In this document: positions 1 through 5,390 of the stretch, one piece after another
Layout of the letters: each line of letters opens with the position of its first letter
Numbering within the stretch: position 1 is the stretch's first letter
NCBI GenBank assembly: GCA_017418585.1
Contig: JAFONG010000138.1
Span: forward strand, 1 to 8,425
DNA length: 8,425 nucleotides
From: Erysipelotrichaceae bacterium
GTDB taxonomy: Bacteria > Bacillota_I > Bacilli_A > Erysipelotrichales > Erysipelotrichaceae
Direction of reading: 5' to 3'
Notes under the pieces: model-generated
What the model saw: only the letters and a program-made list of their open reading frames with translations
Database searches by the model: none
Told to the model about the DNA's origin: nothing
Position numbers and translations under genes: made by a program

Positions 1-1
1 A

Positions 2-436
2 AGAAGCGACTGCCGTTTCTTCTGCATCACCAAGAGACCGGAAAGGATCCGCGAATGCATTCCCGATTTACGAAAATATCCGAATCTGGAGATCGCCTGT
101 ACGATGGAGAACCAGAGACGTTTTGATGAAAGAGCACCGGTTTATTTATCACTGGAACTGTTCAAAAAGACCGTTGTCATCGAACCGATGCTGGAGAAGG
201 TTGACCTGGGTAGATACATCAGTCGGATCGATGAAGTCATCGTTGGAGGAGAATCTGGAGATGAAGCAAGGATCATTGACTTCGAATGGGTCAAGGATGT
301 CCGTGAACAGTGTAAAAAAGCTCAGGTCGGATTTGTGTTTCATCAGACCGGAGCCAATATACTTGTGAATGGTAAACTGTATCATATACCGCGGAACCGC
401 CAGCATCAGCAGGCCAGGGCCGCTTTTAAAGACTAG
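2..436 (+). CDS. DUF5131 family protein (phage Gp37/Gp68-like), 3' part only
   Basis: The frame is open from the left edge, so the gene begins outside the window; the ATG at 104 is internal, because upstream in-frame codons read FFCITKRPERI, a typical piece of this family. Visible hallmarks are ITKRPER near the start, the VGGESG motif (positions 236-253) followed by acidic and Arg residues, then a WVKDVREQC segment and a FHQTGA segment, which match the end of DUF5131 proteins. Members carry an N-terminal Cys cluster recalling radical-SAM proteins; that part is not visible here and the biochemical role is unknown. Despite the phage-derived family name, the gene is common on bacterial chromosomes and nothing nearby looks like phage. 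The stop TAG overlaps the stop of the convergent DJ-1 gene, and I see no clear terminator for either. Family assignment is good; function is unassigned. Confidence 0.82.
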   Translation, partial: RSDCRFFCITKRPERIRECIPDLRKYPNLEIACTMENQRRFDERAPVYLSLELFKKTVVIEPMLEKVDLGRYISRIDEVIVGGESGDEARIIDFEWVKDVREQCKKAQVGFVFHQTGANILVNGKLYHIPRNRQHQQARAAFKD

Positions 437-960
437 TACTGTATCTTCTGAAGTATCTCGTCAGCCTTTTCTCTGCCGATTAGATTCGTAATGATCAGAT
501 GGGCAAATTCGATTGCTGCGCCCATGCCTTTAGCGGTAATGATCCTGCCGTCCTGAACGGCTTTTTCTTTTGCCGGGATCAGTCCGTTTTCGAAACCCGG
601 GAAGCAGATGAAATGATGATCTTCTAACAGGTTTCTATGGATCAGGATGGACGGTGCGGCACAGATCGCTGCGATGTACTTGTCTTTTTCCAACGATTTG
701 GATATCAGATTCTGTACTCTTTCATCCTGTTTCAGATTCAGTGTACCAGGCATTCCTCCCGGCAGAATCAGACAGTCGTAGTCGTCCATATTCACATCGT
801 CGATGAGCCTGTGCGCCTTTACGGTGACATTATGGGAAGATGTTACTTCGGACTGCAAACCCGCCAGATCCGTTTCGATCCCCGCACGGTATAACAGATC
901 ATAGGTGACAAGAGCTTCACATTCTTCCATTCCGTTACTGATTATGATCAATGCTTTCAT
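433..960 (-). CDS. DJ-1/PfpI family protein
   Basis: A 175-residue protein covering one complete DJ-1/PfpI domain, the usual length for single-domain bacterial DJ-1 proteins. It shows the N-terminal strand and the conserved acidic turn (NGMEECE, residues 9-15), the LPGG motif (66-69), the nucleophile-elbow Cys at residue 100 in AAICAAPS, and the ITAKGMGAAIEFA segment (141-153) that closes the active site. In this family the Cys is redox-sensitive; reported activities include glyoxalase, chaperone and stress protection, and the sequence does not say which applies. The start is supported by an AGAGGT ribosome binding site (966-971) five bases upstream. Transcription probably comes from a TATAAT at 986-981, giving a leader of only about 14 nt. 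The neighbours, a DUF5131 gene and a PTS-like gene, give no functional clue. Confidence 0.9.
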   Translation of the reverse strand: MKALIIISNGMEECEALVTYDLLYRAGIETDLAGLQSEVTSSHNVTVKAHRLIDDVNMDDYDCLILPGGMPGTLNLKQDERVQNLISKSLEKDKYIAAICAAPSILIHRNLLEDHHFICFPGFENGLIPAKEKAVQDGRIITAKGMGAAIEFAHLIITNLIGREKADEILQKIQY

Positions 961-980
961 TTTGTACCTCTTCGTACTTA

Positions 981-986
981 ATTATA
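981..986 (-). promoter_or_regulatory. -10 element for the DJ-1 gene
   Basis: The minus strand reads TATAAT, a perfect -10 hexamer, placed so that transcription would begin near 974, just before the AGAGGT ribosome binding site. No good -35 is seen at 16-18 bp; that area overlaps the -10 of the divergent gene at 1000-1005, so the two promoters probably compete for polymerase. Confidence 0.55.
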
Positions 987-999
987 GTTTAATTTGTAG

Positions 1000-1005
1000 T
1001 AAAAT
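1000..1005 (+). promoter_or_regulatory. -10 element placing +1 at the ATG of the PTS-like gene
   Basis: TAAAAT matches the -10 consensus at 5 of 6 bases and ends exactly 6 nt before the ATG at 1012, so the predicted transcription start falls on the A of the start codon. There is no Shine-Dalgarno sequence before this ATG, so the mRNA is probably leaderless. No convincing -35 is seen. Confidence 0.5.
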
Positions 1006-1011
1006 GTACTT

Positions 1012-2544
1012 ATGAAACGTCTGATGAACCTTTATGACAGCTGCAAGACACCGATCCGTGTAGCCTACTTCGGATTCGCCCTGATTGCCGTAGGTTTTCT
1101 GATTCAGAATGAAAACGTCAATCTGTTTTATACATTCCGTAATAACGTCGTTCTGTTTATAGCCGAACTGCTTTTAAAGATCGGCGAGTTTACGATCATG
1201 AATCTGCCGCTCATCTTCATGCTGAATATTGTCTGCAAGAAGGCAAACAACGCTTCCCCGGTAGTCATGGCTCTGGTAGGCTATTTCACTTATGAAGTAA
1301 CGACCATGCTGTTCTCTCCGCAGAATCTGAATTCTCTGGCGTACTCCGGCAGCTACGGCATCAATTCGGTATTTAATCTGACTTCGGGAACGCGCGCTCC
1401 TTTGGAAACGGGAATGATCGGGTCTTTACTGGTGGCCTACGCAACCAGAACGGCCTTTATTTTCTCCAGACACAGAGGAAACTACTCTCTGACAAATCTC
1501 TTCTCCAGAGATACTTCAGGAATCGTCTACAATTTCGTTTTCTGCTTCATCCTGGGTATTCTGGTTTCCTATACCTATCCTTACCTGTATCTGTATATTC
1601 AGAAAGCCGTAAGCTTTATCAGCGAAGATCTGCAGGATCCGATGCGCATGGGCATGTATACGGTGATCGACAGAGTATTATCCATTCTGGGCATCGGTAA
1701 TGTCATCCGTTATCCGTTCTGGTATACGGCGGCAGGCGGTTCCTATTCAAATGCCATGACCGGTCAGAGCATTCTTGGCGATGTCAATATCTGGACCTAT
1801 ATCAAGGATACCAATCTCTCCTATCTGGGAGCCGGAAGATTCATTACCCCGTATTATGTCATAAACATGTTCATGATCCCGGGATTCTATCTGGGAACGC
1901 TGCTTTCGATGACGGACAAGTATGACCGCCGCAGTCTGATCATGACCTTCCTGACGGCAATCGGTCTATCTCTAATTGCCGGCAATCCTCTGCCTGCGGA
2001 ACTGCTGATGCTGTTCACCTCTCCGTCTTTACTGCTGATCTATCTGGCGCTGACAGCCGTCGTATCGGCATCCCTGATCAGATTCGATGCCTTCCTTGGC
2101 TTTACTTCCCATACCATGAATACGGCAGTCGCCATGCCGGGAAGCTTTGCCGACTACATCATCAACGTCAGAAACATCAACCTGATTCATTCTCTGCAGA
2201 TGATTGCCATCATCGGTGCGATCGCCTTTGTTCTATGCCTGCTTTTGACAGTCTTCTACTACCGTTTCATGGCTTTCGACTTTTTCTATACCGGAAGCGG
2301 AAACGAGCTGGTAAACGACATCATCGATTCAGTAGGAGGCATCGGCAATATCCGTTCTGCCGGTTCGGGTCTGTTCAAGCTGAACATCAGCATTGCCGAT
2401 CCGGAAAAGATCTCCATTGAAAGGATACAGGATCTGGGAATCAGGAGAGTCGCGGAGACCCGTAACGGTCTGAGCTTCGAAATAGGAACATCCGCAAGCG
2501 AGATTTCCCGCAGGATCCAAAGAGCTCTGAAGAAACGTTCTTAA
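1012..2544 (+). CDS. PTS EIIC-like membrane protein with a degenerate EIIB domain
   Basis: A 510-residue protein built like a glucose-superfamily PTS permease. A hydrophobic EIIC region with about ten membrane segments (residues 15-420) is followed by a short linker and an EIIB-like domain (435-508). The EIIB fold is recognisable from DSVGGIGNIRS, LFKLNISIADP and the closing IRRVAETRNGLSFEIG. Aligned without gaps to the E. coli PtsG EIIB motif NLDACITRLRV, this protein reads SAGSGLFKLNI: the phosphorylated Cys is Gly453 and the neighbouring Arg is Lys456. The EIIC signature TEPIEF is replaced by PLPAEL (residues 326-331), losing the first Glu. No EIIA domain or ptsH/ptsI gene is nearby. It therefore probably cannot phosphorylate sugar, and may be a facilitator, sensor or regulator; these roles are inference. 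The start lacks a ribosome binding site, and an upstream -10 predicts a leaderless mRNA. It lies 62 bp before rpmH but ends before that gene's own promoter. Confidence 0.8.
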   Translation: MKRLMNLYDSCKTPIRVAYFGFALIAVGFLIQNENVNLFYTFRNNVVLFIAELLLKIGEFTIMNLPLIFMLNIVCKKANNASPVVMALVGYFTYEVTTMLFSPQNLNSLAYSGSYGINSVFNLTSGTRAPLETGMIGSLLVAYATRTAFIFSRHRGNYSLTNLFSRDTSGIVYNFVFCFILGILVSYTYPYLYLYIQKAVSFISEDLQDPMRMGMYTVIDRVLSILGIGNVIRYPFWYTAAGGSYSNAMTGQSILGDVNIWTYIKDTNLSYLGAGRFITPYYVINMFMIPGFYLGTLLSMTDKYDRRSLIMTFLTAIGLSLIAGNPLPAELLMLFTSPSLLLIYLALTAVVSASLIRFDAFLGFTSHTMNTAVAMPGSFADYIINVRNINLIHSLQMIAIIGAIAFVLCLLLTVFYYRFMAFDFFYTGSGNELVNDIIDSVGGIGNIRSAGSGLFKLNISIADPEKISIERIQDLGIRRVAETRNGLSFEIGTSASEISRRIQRALKKRS

Positions 2545-2547
2545 TTG

Positions 2548-2577
2548 TTGACATTTATTCCGCTTTTGCCGTAAAAT
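2548..2577 (+). promoter_or_regulatory. Sigma-A-type promoter for rpmH and the downstream cluster
   Basis: A perfect -35 TTGACA (2548-2553) is followed after 18 bp by TAAAAT (2572-2577), a 5 of 6 match to the -10 consensus. Transcription would start near 2584, giving a leader of about 23 nt that contains the rpmH ribosome binding site. This is the strongest promoter by consensus in the window, as expected for a ribosomal protein gene. The promoter begins only 3 bp after the PTS-like gene's stop codon. Confidence 0.8.
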
Positions 2578-2606
2578 TGAATAGTATTTGAGGAAAGGTG
2601 GCTTAT

Positions 2607-2747
2607 ATGGCAGCAAAAAGAACGTATCAACCAAGCAAAAGAAAACGCCAGAATGTCCATGGTTTTAGAGCCAGAATGAAGACAGTAGGCGGACGTAAGG
2701 TATTAGCCAGACGTCGTGCTAAGGGTAGAAAGGTATTATCCGATTAA
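2607..2747 (+). CDS. rpmH: 50S ribosomal protein L34
   Basis: A 46-residue, strongly basic protein with the L34 signature KRTYQPSKRKR, then VHGFRARM and GRKVLARRRAKGRKVLS, nearly invariant across bacteria. L34 binds 23S rRNA in the large ribosomal subunit. It is two residues longer than the usual 44 because of an extra Ala-Ala after Met. The start is fixed by a strong ribosome binding site, an AGGAAAGGTGG stretch (2591-2601), 5 nt before the ATG. It is the first gene of the rpmH-rnpA-yidC-jag cluster and has its own promoter. Its TAA stop forms the base of a hairpin (2746-2765) that separates it from rnpA, probably keeping rpmH output above that of rnpA. Confidence 0.98.
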   Translation: MAAKRTYQPSKRKRQNVHGFRARMKTVGGRKVLARRRAKGRKVLSD

Positions 2748-2771
2748 AGTCACTTAGGTGGCTTTTAATTT
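2746..2771 (+). terminator. Attenuator-like hairpin between rpmH and rnpA
   Basis: An 8-bp stem pairs AAAGTCAC (2746-2753) with GTGGCTTT (2758-2765), with one T-G wobble, around a 4-nt TTAG loop. A T-rich run follows (TTTAATTT region to about 2771). The shape suits a weak intrinsic terminator, so part of transcription would stop after rpmH. The 3' arm also contains AGGTGG (2756-2761), the only ribosome binding site candidate for rnpA. Ribosomes reaching the rpmH stop would open the stem. Confidence 0.55.
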
Positions 2772-2775
2772 AGAT

Positions 2776-3117
2776 ATGAAAAAAGAATTCCGGGTCAGAA
2801 AGAACGAAGAGTTCGCCCAGATCATTTCCGAAAAACATTCTGTTTCCAACAGCTCTTTTGTCGTGTACTATTCCAATCGGAAACAGGAACACGCCAGAGC
2901 GGGGATTTCGGTCTCCAAGAAGCTGGGAGATGCGGTCGACAGAAACAGGATCAAAAGACAGGTCAGGGAAATGATCAAGAGCCTGATCAGTTTTGAACAG
3001 TGCCCGAAAGATCTGATCGTTATAGTCCGCAAGGGATATCTTGAGAAAGCTTTTACCGATAATAAAAATGATTTGGAAAAGGCGATTAAAAAGGCTATAA
3101 TAGAAAAGTATGAATAA
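2776..3117 (+). CDS. rnpA: Ribonuclease P protein component
   Basis: A 113-residue basic protein, normal for the RNase P protein subunit, which with the catalytic RNA (rnpB, not in this window) removes 5' leaders from pre-tRNAs. The family signature is clear: VRKNEEF near the N-terminus, RAGISVSKKLGDAVDRNRIKRQVRE (residues 41-65) with the RNR motif at 56-58, and DLIVIVRKG (79-87). I chose the ATG at 2776 because MKKEFRVRKNEEF fits the family start. An in-frame GTG at 2758 would add six residues but lies inside the junction hairpin with no ribosome binding site. The only site for 2776 is AGGTGG, 14 nt away, which is unusually far. A TTTAAT also sits exactly 6 nt before the ATG, so a leaderless start is possible though weak. 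The end overlaps the yidC ribosome binding site, suggesting coupled expression. Confidence 0.93.
   Translation: MKKEFRVRKNEEFAQIISEKHSVSNSSFVVYYSNRKQEHARAGISVSKKLGDAVDRNRIKRQVREMIKSLISFEQCPKDLIVIVRKGYLEKAFTDNKNDLEKAIKKAIIEKYE
3073..3101 (+). promoter_or_regulatory. Possible internal promoter for yidC-jag
   Basis: Inside the 3' end of rnpA, TTGGAA (3073-3078, 4 of 6 to TTGACA) is followed after 17 bp by a perfect TATAAT (3096-3101). Transcription would start near 3108, about 20 nt before the yidC ATG and just upstream of its AAGGAG. It would let yidC and jag be expressed independently of the attenuated rpmH-rnpA transcript. Confidence 0.5.
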
Positions 3118-3127
3118 GGAGAGTTCC

Positions 3128-3970
3128 ATGAGTAAAAAACGCATATTATCAGCATTATCCGTGATCGCACTGGCCCTGCTCCTGACGGGCTGCAGCGCAT
3201 CGGCTGATCTGATCACTCTAGATACCACTTTTAAGGATGTCATGAACGACGGCTTCTTCTCGGCCCTGATCGTCTATCCGCTGTCTCAGGCGATCAACTG
3301 GCTTTCGGCAAGAACCGGGATCTTCATGGCTATCGCTCTGGTAACGATTATCATTAACCTGATCGTTCTGCTGTTTACGTTCCGTTCCAGTGTTGCCATG
3401 CAGAAGATGCAGGAAATACAGCCTGAACTGCAGAAGGTACAGGCCAAGTACGAGGGAAGGACGGATGAGGCTTCCCAGCAGCGCATGGCTATGGAAATGC
3501 AGCAGATTTACAACAAGTACAACGTCAATCCGATCGGTGCTTTACTGACGACTTTCATTCAGTTCCCGCTGCTGATCGGTATGTATAATGCAGTAAGAAA
3601 ATCCGAAGCTGTCGCCAACGGTAGATTTATGAATGTCAGTCTTTCCATCACGCCGCGTGAAGCGATCGGTCAGAAGGCCTGGATCTGTCTGGTGATCTTC
3701 GTACTGATGGTCATCTGCCAGTTCATTTCGATCAAGGTACCGCAATGGGTAGCGGAATACCGCGGTAGACAGGAAGCGGACAGACATCACAAAGTATACA
3801 AGAAACCGGAAAACCAGAATGTCATGATGACCTACGGCATGCTGGGAATGGTAGCGATCGCGATGTTCTCGATCCCTACGGCCGTTTCTCTTTACTACTG
3901 CATTTCTTCCATCGTCAACATATTAAAGACACTGGCCATCGATAAGATGACGCACAAGGAGAGCAACTAA
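3128..3970 (+). CDS. yidC: YidC/Oxa1-type membrane protein insertase (lipoprotein form)
   Basis: A 280-residue insertase of the Gram-positive SpoIIIJ/YidC1 type that inserts and folds membrane proteins. It has a lipoprotein signal (residues 1-21) with lipobox LLTGC, lipidated Cys22, and five membrane segments (about 64-84, 136-156, 185-204, 234-248, 250-268). The QPELQKVQAKYEG coiled arm (98-110) and VNPIGALLTTFIQFPLLIGMY (133-153) are typical. The start at 3128 is chosen for its AAGGAG site 6 nt upstream and because lipoprotein signals begin this way; an in-frame ATG at 3110 lacks a site. Aligned without gaps to B. subtilis SpoIIIJ around LVTI-I, the conserved groove Arg is Asn77. The cytoplasmic loop between segments 3 and 4 (about 203-233) is longer and more charged than in SpoIIIJ, and the C-tail is short. 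Its stop overlaps the jag start (TAATG). Confidence 0.95.
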   Translation: MSKKRILSALSVIALALLLTGCSASADLITLDTTFKDVMNDGFFSALIVYPLSQAINWLSARTGIFMAIALVTIIINLIVLLFTFRSSVAMQKMQEIQPELQKVQAKYEGRTDEASQQRMAMEMQQIYNKYNVNPIGALLTTFIQFPLLIGMYNAVRKSEAVANGRFMNVSLSITPREAIGQKAWICLVIFVLMVICQFISIKVPQWVAEYRGRQEADRHHKVYKKPENQNVMMTYGMLGMVAIAMFSIPTAVSLYYCISSIVNILKTLAIDKMTHKESN

Positions 3971-4617
3971 TGAAACAGTATACAGGAAGAACGCTTGATG
4001 AAGTTCTTAACAGCATTTCAACCGAACAGGGATGCAGAGTAGACGACATTACATACAATATTCTGGAAGAAGAAAAGGGCGGTATCTTCGGTCTTCACAA
4101 GTCCATCACGATCGAAGCTTTCACCTCCAAGGATGTCAAGGAGTTCATCTTTGATTATCTGGGCGCCTATTTCACAGAGCTCAACCAGGGCGTTTCCATC
4201 GAGATCATCGTCGACAAGGAAAACGAAGAAGACGCACTGTACAGAGTCATCCTGGATGCCGAGAACAATGCGATCATCATCGGCAAGAACGGCCAGACCT
4301 TAAGAGCCATCTCGACAGTGCTGAAGGCCGCCGTCAATGCGACATTCAAGAAGAGAATCAACGTGATCGTCGATGTCAACCACTACAAGGAAGACAGATA
4401 CAAGAAAGTCAAGGCGATCGCCAGAAGAGAAGCGATCAACGTTGCCAAGACGCATGTCGACTGCGAACTGGATCCGATGCCTAACGACGAAAGAAAAGTG
4501 ATACATCAGTATCTGCAGGATTTCAAGAACGTTTCCACGGTCTCCATCGGAGAAGGAAACAAGAGACATCTGTGCATCAAGTACACACCGGAAAAGAAAG
4601 AAGAAAAAGAAGCCTAG
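3970..4617 (+). CDS. jag: RNA-binding protein Jag/KhpB (Jag-N, KH, R3H domains)
   Basis: A 215-residue protein with the full Jag order: an N-terminal Jag domain (residues 1-50; TGRTLDEVL and the GGIFGL motif), a KH domain (about 75-135) with the RNA-binding loop GKNG at 105-108, and a C-terminal R3H domain (about 145-206) with R175-x3-H179 in NDERKVIH. KhpB/Jag (also EloR) binds RNA, often with KhpA, and in streptococci affects cell elongation and division; the targets in this organism are unknown. The start overlaps the yidC stop by one base and has AAGGAG (3956-3961) 8 nt upstream, so the two are translationally coupled, matching their near-universal linkage in Firmicutes. The last codons (KEA-stop) lie inside a palindromic terminator shared with the convergent methyltransferase. 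mnmE, often next in this cluster, is absent. Confidence 0.96.
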   Translation: MKQYTGRTLDEVLNSISTEQGCRVDDITYNILEEEKGGIFGLHKSITIEAFTSKDVKEFIFDYLGAYFTELNQGVSIEIIVDKENEEDALYRVILDAENNAIIIGKNGQTLRAISTVLKAAVNATFKKRINVIVDVNHYKEDRYKKVKAIARREAINVAKTHVDCELDPMPNDERKVIHQYLQDFKNVSTVSIGEGNKRHLCIKYTPEKKEEKEA

Positions 4618-4627
4618 GCTTCTTTTT
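4604..4627. terminator. Bidirectional palindromic terminator holding both stop codons
   Basis: A perfect 24-bp palindrome (AAAAAGAAGC, then CTAG pairs, then the mirror ending CTTTTT) sits exactly where jag and the methyltransferase gene meet. It folds as a 10-bp or longer stem with a CTAG loop and is flanked by a T-run in either direction, so it is a factor-independent terminator for both strands. The jag stop (4615-4617) and the opposite stop (4616-4614) overlap at the central CTAG. Confidence 0.88.
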
Positions 4628-5387
4628 GTTTTGTCAGAATATCAACGACATGGCTGCTTGCGCCGATCAGGTCTTTTCTTTCGCAGGTCGCATAATGGAA
4701 GTTCAGATAGGCTTGGAATGTTTCATCATCCATTTTGTTGATGGTATCGCGCATGTAGTCGCTTGGACCGTCTGAAGCGAAACGTCTGATCAGTTTCAGT
4801 CCCGCAAGTCTGTTGAGCTCATCGATGTCTTCGATCCTGGCCTGAAAAAACAGAGCATCCGGATCATTGATACGGAAATCATCATCCAGCCTGTCTTTTA
4901 CCTTTGCGTACTGATTGTCCTTAAAGGCGTATTCGATGACGCTGTATTCGTTCATGATATAGGTAACGAACAGATATTTTCTGGTGATCCTTTTGGCTTC
5001 CTTTAAGGCCTTGAGTCTGTCTTCTTTTGAATAAAGATGATACATCGGTCCAAACATAATGCCGATATCGAATTCGTCGTCCTTCAGCATCGGCAGATCC
5101 ACGGCGCTGGCTTCGATGATCCTGATGTCCTTGTCCTTCGCCCGAAGCATCCCGATATTGGGTCTGACGTATTCAACGGCCGTAACTGAATGGCCTTCTT
5201 CTTTTAAAGCCAAGGCATAACGTCCCGGCCCTGAACCGATGTCAACGATACTGTCTGAATCCTCCAGATATTCATGGATGTATTTCATGGAAGTCAGGAA
5301 TTCCACCTGACCATGACGGTGATCCAGCCTCATGTTTTCGTTGAACTTGTTGTAGAAATCCGTCAGTCTCTGCTTGAACTCATCCAT
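4614..5387 (-). CDS. Class I SAM-dependent methyltransferase, substrate unknown
   Basis: A 257-residue Rossmann-type methyltransferase. Motif I is VDIGSGPGRYAL (48-59), the SAM-binding Gly loop; the acidic residue ending the second strand is Glu72 in VTAVEYV; DIGIMFGPMYHL (107-118) is the motif IV region, followed by an EDR helix. The N-terminal NENMRLDHRHGQVEFLTS (16-33) is typical of a poorly characterised Firmicute subgroup of small-molecule or protein methyltransferases; no substrate can be read from it. The ATG has AAAGGA (5400-5395) 7 nt upstream, inside the end of the GH25 gene, so the two genes form a coupled pair with 3 bp between stop and start. Whether the methyltransferase acts on the cell wall, as that pairing might hint, is unknown. 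It ends in the shared terminator. Confidence 0.88.
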   Translation of the reverse strand: MDEFKQRLTDFYNKFNENMRLDHRHGQVEFLTSMKYIHEYLEDSDSIVDIGSGPGRYALALKEEGHSVTAVEYVRPNIGMLRAKDKDIRIIEASAVDLPMLKDDEFDIGIMFGPMYHLYSKEDRLKALKEAKRITRKYLFVTYIMNEYSVIEYAFKDNQYAKVKDRLDDDFRINDPDALFFQARIEDIDELNRLAGLKLIRRFASDGPSDYMRDTINKMDDETFQAYLNFHYATCERKDLIGASSHVVDILTKQKEA

Positions 5388-5390
5388 CTT

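Noticed and set aside
2..436. Prophage remnant based on the Gp37/Gp68-like family name
   Set aside because: DUF5131 genes are widespread on chromosomes, and no other phage gene is present; the GH25 enzyme has a membrane anchor and no holin.
443..460. Short repeated GTATC units around TTCTGAA near the DJ-1 end
   Set aside because: They are coding (DJ-1 C-terminus), too short for a convincing hairpin, and lack a T-run.
961..1011. Replication origin or DnaA boxes near the rpmH cluster
   Set aside because: I found no run of TTATCCACA-like sites here or in the gap before rpmH; these gaps are only 51 and 62 bp.
2758..2775. GTG start for rnpA adding six residues
   Set aside because: No ribosome binding site precedes it, it lies in the hairpin's 3' arm, and the added residues do not resemble RnpA starts.
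3110..3127. Earlier ATG for yidC overlapping the rnpA end
   Set aside because: The AAGGAG at 3116-3121 serves the ATG at 3128, and the lipoprotein signal fits better from there.
4572..4775. Small plus-strand open frame after jag
   Set aside because: It overlaps the jag end, the terminator and the methyltransferase gene in antisense, and shows no family feature or ribosome binding site.
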